Of a stretch of DNA of 8,268 nt, positions 1-5,402 are shown in pieces. The DNA is from Verrucomicrobiota bacterium. GTDB taxonomy: Bacteria > Verrucomicrobiota > Verrucomicrobiia > Chthoniobacterales > UBA10450. The notes beneath the pieces are model-generated. The model saw only the letters and a list, made by a program, of their open reading frames with translations, did no database searches and had not been told where the DNA came from. The position numbers were made by a program, and so were the translations under genes. Location: the NCBI GenBank assembly GCA_003219115.1, contig QHPN01000196.1:1-8268 (forward strand), in the 5' to 3' direction. Every line of letters starts with the position of its first letter. Position 1 is the first letter of the stretch.

Positions 1-1976
1 GGCTGTTCGGCCACAATTTTTGCCATCTCAGCGCGTGCGTCAGCAAATGCCGATTCGGCAGCCGGCGCGTCGCCTCGCGCACGCGCAGCCAGGCCTTCGC
101 AAAAGCTCTTCGGCATGCGCACGCAGTTCGGAACGGAGCCTTCCGGCGGAAGCGAAGCCAGAGAGCGCGCCATCTCCGTCGGCTCGCGCCGGCAAAGCGC
201 AAGATGGAACCATTGTTCGGCGATGGCTTCCACTGCGCTGGGATCTTCGGTCACCACAGCGTGAATAACCTCACGAGCAGGTTGTGTCTCCCCGCGCGAT
301 TCCAGTTCAACCAGCGCTCGCGCCACACGCGAAACTGGATCGCCAGGTGATGCGGCGACTGCTCGGTCCAGTACTCCCGCCATCTCCTCGTAGCAACGCA
401 AGTAGTTATAAGTGTAACAAATCTGCTGAAGCAACCAGACGTTCCGCGGATCGAGCTCGGCGGCGCGCTCCATGTTTTCGATTGAGTCCTCCATTCGACC
501 CTGTCGCCGGGCGATGACACCCGTCAGCTCAGGAATAGTGGAATCATTAGGTAAGCCGCGGCGCGCGATCGCCAGTTCACTTAGCGCAGTGGCATAATCG
601 AGCTCGCAATGATAAGCCACCCACGCCGCCGCGAGATGCGCTTCGCCGCGTTCCGGCGCGAGCGACAAAGCTTTTTCCACCGCCTCCCTGGCTAGTGCGA
701 TCCGAGCCGGAGTGTGATCGATCCCCAGAAAATATAGCGACTCGTGGGCACGCGCGAGCTGACAGTACGCGAGATAGAAGCCTGGATCGTGCGCTACAGC
801 CTGACCCAGAAGACGTATCGCCTGGCGGGCGTGCTCGATCATGCGCGCGTCGAAGCTTGTCTGAGCTAACAACTTCTTGCCACGCAGATAGCGATCATAG
901 GCGACAAGATTGGTCGTTGGCGGCTGTTCAATGGCCGCTTTTTCCGCGGGCGAGAGCTTCGCCTTCAGTTGCTCCGCAACGGCCTTCGCAATCTCGCTCT
1001 GGATTGCAAAAACATCGTCGAGAGGTCGATGATAATTCTCCGCCCACAGGTGCGTATCTGTCCGCGCATCGATTAGCTGCGCGCTAACCCGCACACGATT
1101 TCCCACACGCTGGACATTTCCTTCCAAGATGTGAGCGACGCCGAGCGCGCTGGCGATCTCGCGCAAATTGCGCGTCGGCGCGCGGTATTGCATGACTGAG
1201 CTGCGACTAGTGACCTTCAGGTCCGCGATCTTGGCCAGATTAGTTAAAATTTCGTCCTGCACGCCATCGGCGAAAAAGGCGTTCTCGGGATCGGCGCTCA
1301 GATTTTCGAAAGGCAGAACCGCGATGCTCTTTTCCGGCACGTGGGGCGCAGCTTCGAATTCTCGTGATGCGATTGGCTGCGTCGGTGGCGCGGCACGTTG
1401 CCCGAGTTTCCTCGGCGGCTGGGAATTCCCAAGCTCTTCATTGTAAAGATTCACGACGCCAAGTTTGACGCCGTGTTTAACTTCGATTTCGCCGAGTTCG
1501 TGCAAGAGCGGCTGCCACAGGCTGTCTTGGGCAAGATCGTCGGCGACGCGTTTTGAGATCAGAATGTGACCGGCATCGCCGCAATCCATCACCCGCTGCG
1601 CAAAATTGATCCCCGCGCCGGCCACGTTGAGCCGATCATTAAGGTCGGTCATTTGATCTACGGGCCCGCTGTGCACGCCCATCCTCACTCGAATGTGCGG
1701 ATGGTTCTTGAGCGCCCTGGCAATTTCCATCGCGCAATGCACCGGCTCCTCGGGGCTCTGGAAAAAGACGAGCGCCATGCCGTCGCCGCTCGGAATACGG
1801 ATCAATTTTCCGGCCGCGCTGCTTTTGCCGAACTGCGGCGCGTTGCGCACAATGTCGTTGAGTTGTTGCAACACCTCGCGCTGCTCGTTCACCAGCAGCT
1901 TCGAGTAACCCACCACGTCAATGAACAGGACGTGCGCAGTTTCCAAATGAGTCGCTTGTTTTCCGGCACCGGCCAT
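1..1976 (-). CDS. Class III cyclase-like / TolB-like / TPR protein (C-terminus outside window)
   Basis: I translated this frame by hand; it is open from ATG at 1976 to the left edge (658 codons). Residues about 12-180 form a class III nucleotide cyclase domain. Metal-binding aspartates are D20 (FIDVVGYSKL) and D65 (SGDG), and the transition-state pair N124/R128 lies in INFAQR. The positions that usually select the base are atypical: Ile61 where adenylate cyclases have Lys, and Asn117 where they have Asp or Thr. Residues about 215-345 match the TolB-like N-terminal domain of such fusions (KSIAVLPFENLSADPEN, FFADGVQDEIL, HILEGNVQR). From about 355 the protein is helical and TPR-like (AVEKALSLAPERGEAHLAAA, ENMERAAELDPRN). 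No signal peptide or membrane segment is seen, so it is probably cytoplasmic. No strong Shine-Dalgarno precedes the ATG, but no in-frame ATG lies in the 80 nt upstream. The architecture is well supported; cyclase activity and product are not known. The family's usual C-terminal tail lies beyond the edge. Confidence 0.9.
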   Translation of the reverse strand, partial: MAGAGKQATHLETAHVLFIDVVGYSKLLVNEQREVLQQLNDIVRNAPQFGKSSAAGKLIRIPSGDGMALVFFQSPEEPVHCAMEIARALKNHPHIRVRMGVHSGPVDQMTDLNDRLNVAGAGINFAQRVMDCGDAGHILISKRVADDLAQDSLWQPLLHELGEIEVKHGVKLGVVNLYNEELGNSQPPRKLGQRAAPPTQPIASREFEAAPHVPEKSIAVLPFENLSADPENAFFADGVQDEILTNLAKIADLKVTSRSSVMQYRAPTRNLREIASALGVAHILEGNVQRVGNRVRVSAQLIDARTDTHLWAENYHRPLDDVFAIQSEIAKAVAEQLKAKLSPAEKAAIEQPPTTNLVAYDRYLRGKKLLAQTSFDARMIEHARQAIRLLGQAVAHDPGFYLAYCQLARAHESLYFLGIDHTPARIALAREAVEKALSLAPERGEAHLAAAWVAYHCELDYATALSELAIARRGLPNDSTIPELTGVIARRQGRMEDSIENMERAAELDPRNVWLLQQICYTYNYLRCYEEMAGVLDRAVAASPGDPVSRVARALVELESRGETQPAREVIHAVVTEDPSAVEAIAEQWFHLALCRREPTEMARSLASLPPEGSVPNCVRMPKSFCEGLAARARGDAPAAESAFADARAEMAKIVAEQ

Positions 1977-2178
1977 GGACGTGAATGATCTTACCCGCGA
2001 GTACGAAGCGCCTCTAGATGATTCTTTCGACGTGAGATTGCCGACGATTTGCTGCTGTGGTGGCACGCGTGCCGCCTATAAGTGTGCAGAGCTGCAGCCG
2101 ATACGGCTGCCTCTACGGTTTCGGCGCGAGCGAGGCCACGATTCTCTCGAAGCGCGAATCGCCGGTCGGATCATCATA
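1977..2178. other. Leader between the cyclase gene and an upstream paralog remnant
   Basis: These 202 nt separate the cyclase start codon from the stop codon of a remnant of the same family on the same strand. The promoter of the cyclase gene (minus strand) should lie here if it has its own, but I see no convincing -35/-10 pair. The only clear structure is the palindromic repeat at 2093-2137. Confidence 0.4.
2093..2137. repeat. REP-like palindromic repeat, copy 1
   Basis: The core is a perfect 7-bp inverted repeat, GCAGCCG (2094-2100) and CGGCTGC (2104-2110), around a 3-nt loop and followed by CTCTAC. Copy 2 at 2686-2730 shares the core, the CTCTAC and a downstream GAGCGAGG. Copy 3 at 3192-3215 is more diverged. 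A short hairpin repeated between genes is typical of REP-like elements; no function is evident. Confidence 0.7.
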
Positions 2179-2370
2179 CTACTGGAGCGCGGCCGGGTTC
2201 TGCGCCTCCGTTACAAGTTTTTCGAAGCGCGGATCGTCGCGCAGTGGGTCCCACCAGGGATGCAGACGCAATTGACCGTAGGAAATTGGCGAGTACATGG
2301 GCACGACTTCCTCCAGTTGCTTGAGCGCGAGATCTTTTTCACCCGCCCAGGCGTAGGTGATCGCTAGATT
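2179..2370 (-). pseudogene. C-terminal remnant of a cyclase/TolB/TPR-family protein
   Basis: On the minus strand, about 63 codons end at TAG (2179-2181). They read NLAITYAWAGEKDLALKQLE, then SPISYGQLRLHPWWDPLRDD and PRFEKLV. This is the characteristic C-terminal signature (final TPR plus a RLHP-WDPL-DPRFEK motif) of TolB/TPR cyclases and related kinases. Upstream of about 2370 the frame stops resembling the family, and it meets TGA at 2407-2409, so there is no start codon and no N-terminal part. The remnant lies 202 nt upstream of the cyclase gene in the same orientation, suggesting decay of a tandem paralog. The tail identity is recalled from family knowledge. It is very unlikely to be expressed as a functional protein. 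Confidence 0.75.
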
Positions 2371-2531
2371 TCGTGCTTGGAATCCTGATCTGGGCGCGCT
2401 GGCCAGTCAGCTCGGGTTGGGCGATCGGAACGCTCATTGGCGTCAGCCTGATCTTCAGCGGCATCTCGCGTCTGATGCTTTCGTCGGCGCTTTCACGGGG
2501 AGCAACCGCCGCGGCCAGGCCTGCGGTCTGA
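2361..2531 (+). pseudogene. 3' remnant of an HdeD-family (DUF308) membrane protein gene
   Basis: The plus frame opens just after TGA at 2358-2360 and closes at TGA 2529-2531. It reads SLDFVLGILIWARWPVSSG, then WAIGTLIGVSLIFSGISRLM and a short polar tail. This matches the last two transmembrane helices of HdeD-family proteins, where a G-ILIW-WP segment precedes a WxIGxxxGxxLIFxGxxxxML helix. Intact HdeD proteins are about 180-200 residues with roughly six helices; only about 56 residues remain and no start codon is present. The 5' break coincides with the break of the oppositely oriented cyclase/TPR tail. HdeD proteins are associated with acid stress in enterics, but this fragment cannot be functional. 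Confidence 0.7.
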
Positions 2532-2603
2532 CGCACCTTTATCAACTGAGCGCGTCACCAGCGTGATTCGTTAAAACGTTGAATCGGAAAACCAATCAAG
2601 TTC

Positions 2604-2648
2604 GTCTCGGCGGGACGCCGAGACCAGCATGCGAGACGCACGCGCTAC
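2604..2648. repeat. Perfect 9-bp hairpin with GC-rich tail
   Basis: GTCTCGGCG (2604-2612) and CGCCGAGAC (2616-2624) form a perfect 9-bp stem with a GGA loop. A tail reading GAGACGCACGCGCTAC ends at 2648. There is no T-tract, so an intrinsic terminator is less likely than another short palindromic repeat. It lies about 70 nt after the stop of the HdeD remnant and may once have followed that gene. Confidence 0.55.
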
Positions 2649-2685
2649 CCAGAGGAAAAGTCTAATCGGCGAAAGAATGCAAGCC

Positions 2686-2730
2686 TGCAGCCGACACGGC
2701 TGCCTCTACAGGTACGGGTCGAGCGAGGAG
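2686..2730. repeat. REP-like palindromic repeat, copy 2
   Basis: GCAGCCG (2687-2693) and CGGCTGC (2697-2703) flank a 3-nt loop, followed by CTCTAC and, after about a dozen diverged bases, GAGCGAGG. It has the same orientation and layout as copy 1 at 2093-2137, 593 nt away. Confidence 0.7.
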
Positions 2731-2750
2731 AGTGGGGATGGATTTGACGG

Positions 2751-2962
2751 ATCGTAACCGGCTTACGATACGACCTAGATCGAGGAAGAAAGTTCGCGAT
2801 GGCGATGGCGATACTGCCATCGGCCCGAGCTCGCCACGCCGGGTCTTCGACCGGACTCGCGTTGTTAATGGTCCAAGGCGGGCGGAAGCAGAAAAGTTCG
2901 TTTGCGCGAGACGCGCAAAGTCCGAGCCGGACTGGCATATCACGCTAGCACCGTGTGCTCCC
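2751..2962. repeat. Long dispersed repeat, copy A
   Basis: The first ~70 nt align with copy B (from 3068): both start ATCGTAACCGGCTTA, continue with a diverged stretch and ATCGAGGA, then AAAGTTCGCGATGGCGA, then CCATCG. Both end in GTGTGCTCCC. The middle of copy A (about 2823-2950) is longer and has no counterpart in copy B. The GATGGC/GCCATC part can form a hairpin. Family limits are uncertain from two copies. Confidence 0.6.
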
Positions 2963-2981
2963 ATGGATGATGGAATTTCGC

Positions 2982-3024
2982 CGGCAAGCTGCCGACGATT
3001 GCATGCTGGCAGCATGCGCTCCCC
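2982..3024. repeat. Two adjacent palindromes plus GCTCCCC motif
   Basis: CGGCA-AGC-TGCCG (2982-2994) is followed 6 nt later by GCATGCT-GGC-AGCATGC (3001-3017), both perfect inverted repeats with 3-nt loops. The second runs into GCGCTCCCC (3016-3024), resembling the ends of the flanking repeats A and B. This may be a third, divergent member of the same composite family. Confidence 0.5.
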
Positions 3025-3067
3025 AGACGGAACGCATTTCGCAAACAGTCGCAGTAAATTTCTACAC

Positions 3068-3181
3068 ATCGTAACCGGCTTATGCTGCGGCTATGCATCG
3101 AGGAAAAGTTCGCGATGGCGAGGGCGCCATCGCCAACACGCGCGAGGCGCCCGCACACGGCGGGCAGGCAGTGTGCTCCCC
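3068..3181. repeat. Long dispersed repeat, copy B
   Basis: This copy starts 317 nt after copy A and shares its first ~70 nt with several substitutions and small gaps. It contains a perfect 9-bp hairpin, GCGATGGCG (3112-3120) and CGCCATCGC (3125-3133), with loop AGGG, and ends in GTGTGCTCCCC. It lies about 65 nt beyond the stop codon of the minus-strand gene at 3246-4250, so the hairpin could cap that transcript. That role is inferred only. Confidence 0.6.
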
Positions 3182-3191
3182 GGAAGGGAAA

Positions 3192-3215
3192 TGCAGCCGG
3201 CATGGCCGCCGCTAC
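3192..3215. repeat. REP-like palindromic repeat, copy 3 (diverged)
   Basis: This 24-nt element reads TGCAGCCGGCATGGCCGCC then GCTAC and aligns with the cores of copies 1 and 2 with a few substitutions. It begins about 30 nt beyond the 3' end of the peptidoglycan-binding protein gene. Confidence 0.5.
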
Positions 3216-3245
3216 AAGGATCAGACAGAATCTAACGCCTTCTTT

Positions 3246-4250
3246 TTAACTCATCCCGAGCGCATCGAGGGTAGGTTCATCGATGACTGCGGTGGCGTAG
3301 AGACCGTGATCGGATTGATAAGCAGTCAACGCTTCGCGGGTTAATGGACCAAGTAATCCGTCTACTTCGCCACGATAGTAACCCATTTCCTGGAGCGCAG
3401 ATTGCACATCGGCGATGACCTGATCGGGCGGTTGGCCACGGGCACCGACATAGATCGGCGCATCATAGGCATAATATTGGGCGGCGGGATCGTAACCCCA
3501 GGCCGGATACCAGTAGCCATTATTGAAGTAGTAGTAGCCGCCACCAATCAGTTCGACCCGACTGAAGTTTGACCGGTACCAACCGGAATCATGCCAGCCA
3601 GGTTGGTAGGAACGGAATACTTCATACTGCGGCCCCTGCCAGCGCTCGGCGCCAACGATGCGATAGTTCTGATTGTACGTTACCGCTTTAATTTTCTCCG
3701 GTTTTGGCTGGGCGCGGAAGGTGGTGTGCTGGCCCTTGATTTTTTGGACGTCGACCTGCTTGCCGTTTTTGCCCACGTTTCCAGCTTTAGTAGGCTTGGC
3801 CCCAGCTGCGCCTGAAGCGGCCGCCGATGTTCCTGCCGTTGCGGCCGGGCTCGGGCTACCTTGTTTCATCGCCTCTTCGGCGCGTTTGCCTTTGCGCTTC
3901 CCACCTTCCTGGGTGGTGGCGCTCTCCGTTGCGGCAGGACTGGTGGCTTCCTCGTGCGCGGCCCCCTTACCTTTACGCTTTCCACCTTCTTGGGTGGCGT
4001 TGACATTAGCCTGCCCAGTGGCCGTAGTCGGAGTGCGCTCCTTCTGAGGAGCGCCAGCTTTCCCCATGCCTTTGCCGTGCTGCGCACCTGCCTGCTCGCC
4101 GCGGGCGGCAGCTGTAGCCTGCGGTTGCGCCTCGCTCGTCTGTTGTGATTTCTTTTTCTTACCTTTTTGCTGTTCTTCATCCTGCTGAGCCATGGCAATG
4201 GCGCCCAGCATCAGCGAACAGCTAATCAATGCTGTTATAAATGTTTTCAT
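3246..4250 (-). CDS. Secreted Lys/Ala-rich protein with C-terminal peptidoglycan-binding domain
   Basis: 334 residues. Residues 1-21 are a signal peptide (MKTFITALIS, hydrophobic core, AMA before the likely cleavage at 21/22). Residues 22-175 are low complexity, rich in Lys, Ala, Gln and Thr, probably disordered and very basic. They contain the motif TQEGGKRKGK twice, 27 residues apart (from 86 and from 113). Residues about 190-270 form an aromatic segment (WHDSGWYRSNF, ELIGGGYYYFNNGYWYPAWG) that I recognise only as common in Verrucomicrobia-like secreted proteins. Residues about 275-333 match a PG_binding_1 domain (DVQSALQEMGYYRGEVDG, GPLTREALTAYQSDHGL). The likely role is binding cell wall after export; no catalytic domain is present. 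The start is preceded by a weak Shine-Dalgarno. It is transcribed alone: the next minus-strand gene upstream is 181 nt away. The domain call is firm; the role is inferred. Confidence 0.9.
   Translation of the reverse strand: MKTFITALISCSLMLGAIAMAQQDEEQQKGKKKKSQQTSEAQPQATAAARGEQAGAQHGKGMGKAGAPQKERTPTTATGQANVNATQEGGKRKGKGAAHEEATSPAATESATTQEGGKRKGKRAEEAMKQGSPSPAATAGTSAAASGAAGAKPTKAGNVGKNGKQVDVQKIKGQHTTFRAQPKPEKIKAVTYNQNYRIVGAERWQGPQYEVFRSYQPGWHDSGWYRSNFSRVELIGGGYYYFNNGYWYPAWGYDPAAQYYAYDAPIYVGARGQPPDQVIADVQSALQEMGYYRGEVDGLLGPLTREALTAYQSDHGLYATAVIDEPTLDALGMS
3892..3997. repeat. Intragenic 81-nt-spaced duplication in the basic linker
   Basis: A 25-nt segment at 3892-3916 recurs at 3973-3997 with 3 substitutions. 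The spacing of 81 nt keeps the reading frame and duplicates the peptide TQEGGKRKGK. It looks like a tandem duplication in the low-complexity linker whose copies have since diverged at silent sites. Confidence 0.65.
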
Positions 4251-4431
4251 CTTATGTTAGTCGGGTTGTTCTCAGTATTTATTCGCGGTTCCATGCGGGA
4301 TTGCGCGTCCGATGCCCCAGCGTAACTGAAGACCTCACACTACGGCCACAAGGGCCACAACGGGGGATAGTTTTCAGGAATCAGATCCTTAGTGCCCTTT
4401 GTGGACTTTGCATGAGGGCGTCTGGTCCCAA
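4251..4431. other. Intergenic region with imperfect inverted repeat and dispersed motif
   Basis: No gene is visible in these 181 nt. CCACAAGGGCCAC (4346-4358) and GTGCCCTTTGTGG (4392-4404) could pair imperfectly, downstream of the DUF1360 gene on the minus strand, but no T-tract follows. The second arm belongs to a motif at 4388-4414 that recurs at 7541-7568. The promoter of the gene at 3246-4250 should lie in the A/T-richer stretch near 4251-4285, but I cannot place it. Confidence 0.4.
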
Positions 4432-5004
4432 TTATTTCTGTTTGTTCATTTCCTGAGTTTTTACGTAGAGCTGCTGCAGGAAATCGGCGAGGCCGCTGAC
4501 GGCGAAGATGCTCGCCAGCGCGCGAGTGACCCGCGGGCTGAAAATGTACCCGTAAATGAAACCGGAGGCGATCCAGGTACCGAGACAGAATGGACAGGTG
4601 AGCAGTTCGCCAATGGCGCGTCGCAGACCATGGCCTTTCGCGCGTTCTTCCACTTCGCCGGGACCGCCTTTACCTTCTACTTCGGTAAACGGCGCGCGAA
4701 AGGCGCTCGTCACTTTGTCCTTCGTAATGACGCGGCTCAGTTTCTGAGTGGCGAGAGCAAACAGCGCGAGATCTTTCGGCTCGACTCGCTCGGGTAACGG
4801 TTCGCGCGAACATTTGTGCGCGAGAAGACTAGTGGCCAGCAGACCGTTGAACAAAGCAACGAGCGCGGCGTAATCGCCGCGGGGCATTTCGCCGCCTGAT
4901 TTTCGTCCGCGTCGACGCTGCTGCCATTGGTCGCGTTTTTGTTCTCGTTGTTCGATCTGAGCTGTTGCATCTCCTGAGTTTCTATTTCTTGCGCTCATCA
5001 TCAC
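4432..5004 (-). CDS. DUF1360 family membrane protein
   Basis: 190 residues if translation starts at GTG 5004; ATG codons follow directly at 5001 and 4998, so the exact start is uncertain and no strong Shine-Dalgarno decides it. The first ~43 residues are hydrophilic and rich in Gln and Arg. A hydrophobic segment follows at about 45-62, then the DUF1360 core. Core motifs are DLALFALATQKLSRVITKDK (78-97), RAPFTEVEGKGGPGEVEE (103-120), GLRRAIGELLTCPFCLGTW (126-144), and two hydrophobic helices at about 141-157 and 160-180. The TCPFC pair of cysteines (137 and 140) is the family hallmark. Function is unknown in the family; some Bacillus members are linked to spores, which says little here. The N-terminal extension and extra hydrophobic segment may be lineage-specific. 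No operon partner is evident. Confidence 0.88.
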   Translation of the reverse strand: MMMSARNRNSGDATAQIEQREQKRDQWQQRRRGRKSGGEMPRGDYAALVALFNGLLATSLLAHKCSREPLPERVEPKDLALFALATQKLSRVITKDKVTSAFRAPFTEVEGKGGPGEVEERAKGHGLRRAIGELLTCPFCLGTWIASGFIYGYIFSPRVTRALASIFAVSGLADFLQQLYVKTQEMNKQK

Positions 5005-5064
5005 TATTTCGAGGTCCGATGCGGCGTTGGTTCCGGCCGAATCAAGACGGAGTCCTTGATATCG

Positions 5065-5118
5065 CTATCCTTTTTGGACCGTGCATGAGGTCCGCGGGCG
5101 GCAAAGAGCGAAGGAAAA
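5065..5118. repeat. Dispersed repeat module preceding the left heptad array
   Basis: This stretch (CTTTTTGGACCGTGCATGAG, then TCCGCGGGCGGC and GAAGGAAAACG) aligns with gaps to 7541-7590, which also leads into CGTCCAACG. A shorter relative is at 4388-4420 (CTTTGTGGACTTTGCATGAG). The two full copies end in the same type of 7-nt array, so module and array appear to form one composite element. Confidence 0.5.
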
Positions 5119-5205
5119 CGTCCAACGTTCAACGCCCAATGAAAGGCAAAGGGAGAAGGGGAAAGGGAGCAGAAACGCCGAACGCCGAACGCCGAACACG
5201 GAATG
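5119..5205. repeat. Composite heptanucleotide repeat array (left locus)
   Basis: Three blocks of 7-nt units follow one another. Block 1 is CGTCCAA, CGTTCAA, CGCCCAA then TG (5119-5141). Block 2 is purine-only except one C: AAAGGCA, AAGGGAG, AAGGGGA, AAGGGAG (5142-5169). Block 3 is CGCCGAA three times, CACGGAA, then TG (5176-5205). Each block keeps its own 7-nt phase. The same three unit types recur at 7426-7509 and 7591-7627. There are no spacers, so this is not CRISPR. The pattern recalls the heptanucleotide STRR repeats of filamentous cyanobacteria; homology to those is not implied. Confidence 0.8.
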
Positions 5206-5314
5206 CCGATGACAGCGATTGGCGATCCTGAAGTTGCTCTGCCCGAGCTAGCTCTGATTTTCCCGAGATTGGAATGACCGCATCCCGGCGGCGGGAAGAT
5301 AAAGGGAACATGTT

Positions 5315-5342
5315 TTGGGGTACTGCCTTTATAGCTTATTAG
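5315..5342 (+). promoter_or_regulatory. Weak candidate promoter for the plus-strand operon
   Basis: TTGGGG (5315-5320) and TATTAG (5337-5342) are spaced by 16 nt, about 60 nt before the start codon at 5403, in a locally A/T-richer stretch. The match to a sigma-70 type consensus is poor (3/6 and 4/6). Confidence 0.2.
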
Positions 5343-5388
5343 AAAGCAGCGGGTTACAACTTCTTTGCTGCGCAGGCATAACGCATGC

Positions 5389-5395
5389 AAAGGGG
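5389..5395 (+). promoter_or_regulatory. Ribosome binding site that selects the ATG at 5403
   Basis: AAAGGGG lies 7 nt before ATG 5403. An upstream in-frame ATG at 5385 would put this site inside the coding region and add six polar residues ahead of an otherwise normal signal peptide, so 5403 is preferred. Confidence 0.6.
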
Positions 5396-5402
5396 CGAAT
5401 GC

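Larger units (their letters stand above)
2532..3245. other. Repeat-rich region without genes
   Basis: These 714 nt hold no credible gene. Open frames on both strands are Arg/Ser-rich and run through the repeats. The region contains a 9-bp hairpin (2604-2624), a second REP-like element (2686-2730), a long direct repeat pair (2751-2962 and 3068-3181), two adjacent palindromes (2982-3017) and a third REP-like element (3192-3215). A short motif ending in GCTCCC recurs at 2953-2962, 3014-3024 and 3171-3181. Confidence 0.7.
5005..5402. other. Intergenic region: heptanucleotide repeats and operon leader
   Basis: No gene is credible in these 398 nt. The left part holds a dispersed repeat module and the heptanucleotide arrays (5065-5205). 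The right part is the probable promoter and leader of the plus-strand operon. It includes a short hairpin, TCCCG (5283-5287) and CGGGA (5292-5296), of unknown role. Confidence 0.5.

Noticed and set aside
695..1988. Plus-strand open frames across the cyclase gene (for example 695-1087 and 1566-1988)
   Set aside because: They are antisense to a frame with clear cyclase, TolB and TPR motifs, and their products are Arg/Ser-rich with no recognisable domain.
2662..3235. Open frames on both strands across the repeat patch (2662-3069 minus, 2732-3235 plus)
   Set aside because: They run through direct repeats and palindromes, lack domain-like composition and have no ribosome binding site; the composition is explained by GC-rich repeats.
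3591..4148. Plus-strand frames opposite the Lys/Ala-rich linker, with hydrophobic Leu/Ala/Val-rich products
   Set aside because: This is the mirror of Lys/Ala codons on the minus strand; the minus frame has a signal peptide and a peptidoglycan-binding domain.
4346..4404. Possible intrinsic terminator of the DUF1360 gene
   Set aside because: The stem is imperfect, the loop is 33 nt, and there is no T-tract; one arm is part of a dispersed repeat.
5119..5205. Possible CRISPR array
   Set aside because: Units are 7 nt with no spacers, and no cas gene is nearby.
5004..5390. Minus-strand open frame with AFGVRRF/FHWALNVGRF-like segments upstream of the DUF1360 gene
   Set aside because: The repeated residues are a translation of the heptanucleotide arrays, and the rest has no protein-like features.
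5385..5402. Upstream in-frame ATG for the two-domain exported protein
   Set aside because: Starting at 5385 would place AAAGGGG inside the gene and spoil the signal peptide; 5403 fits both.
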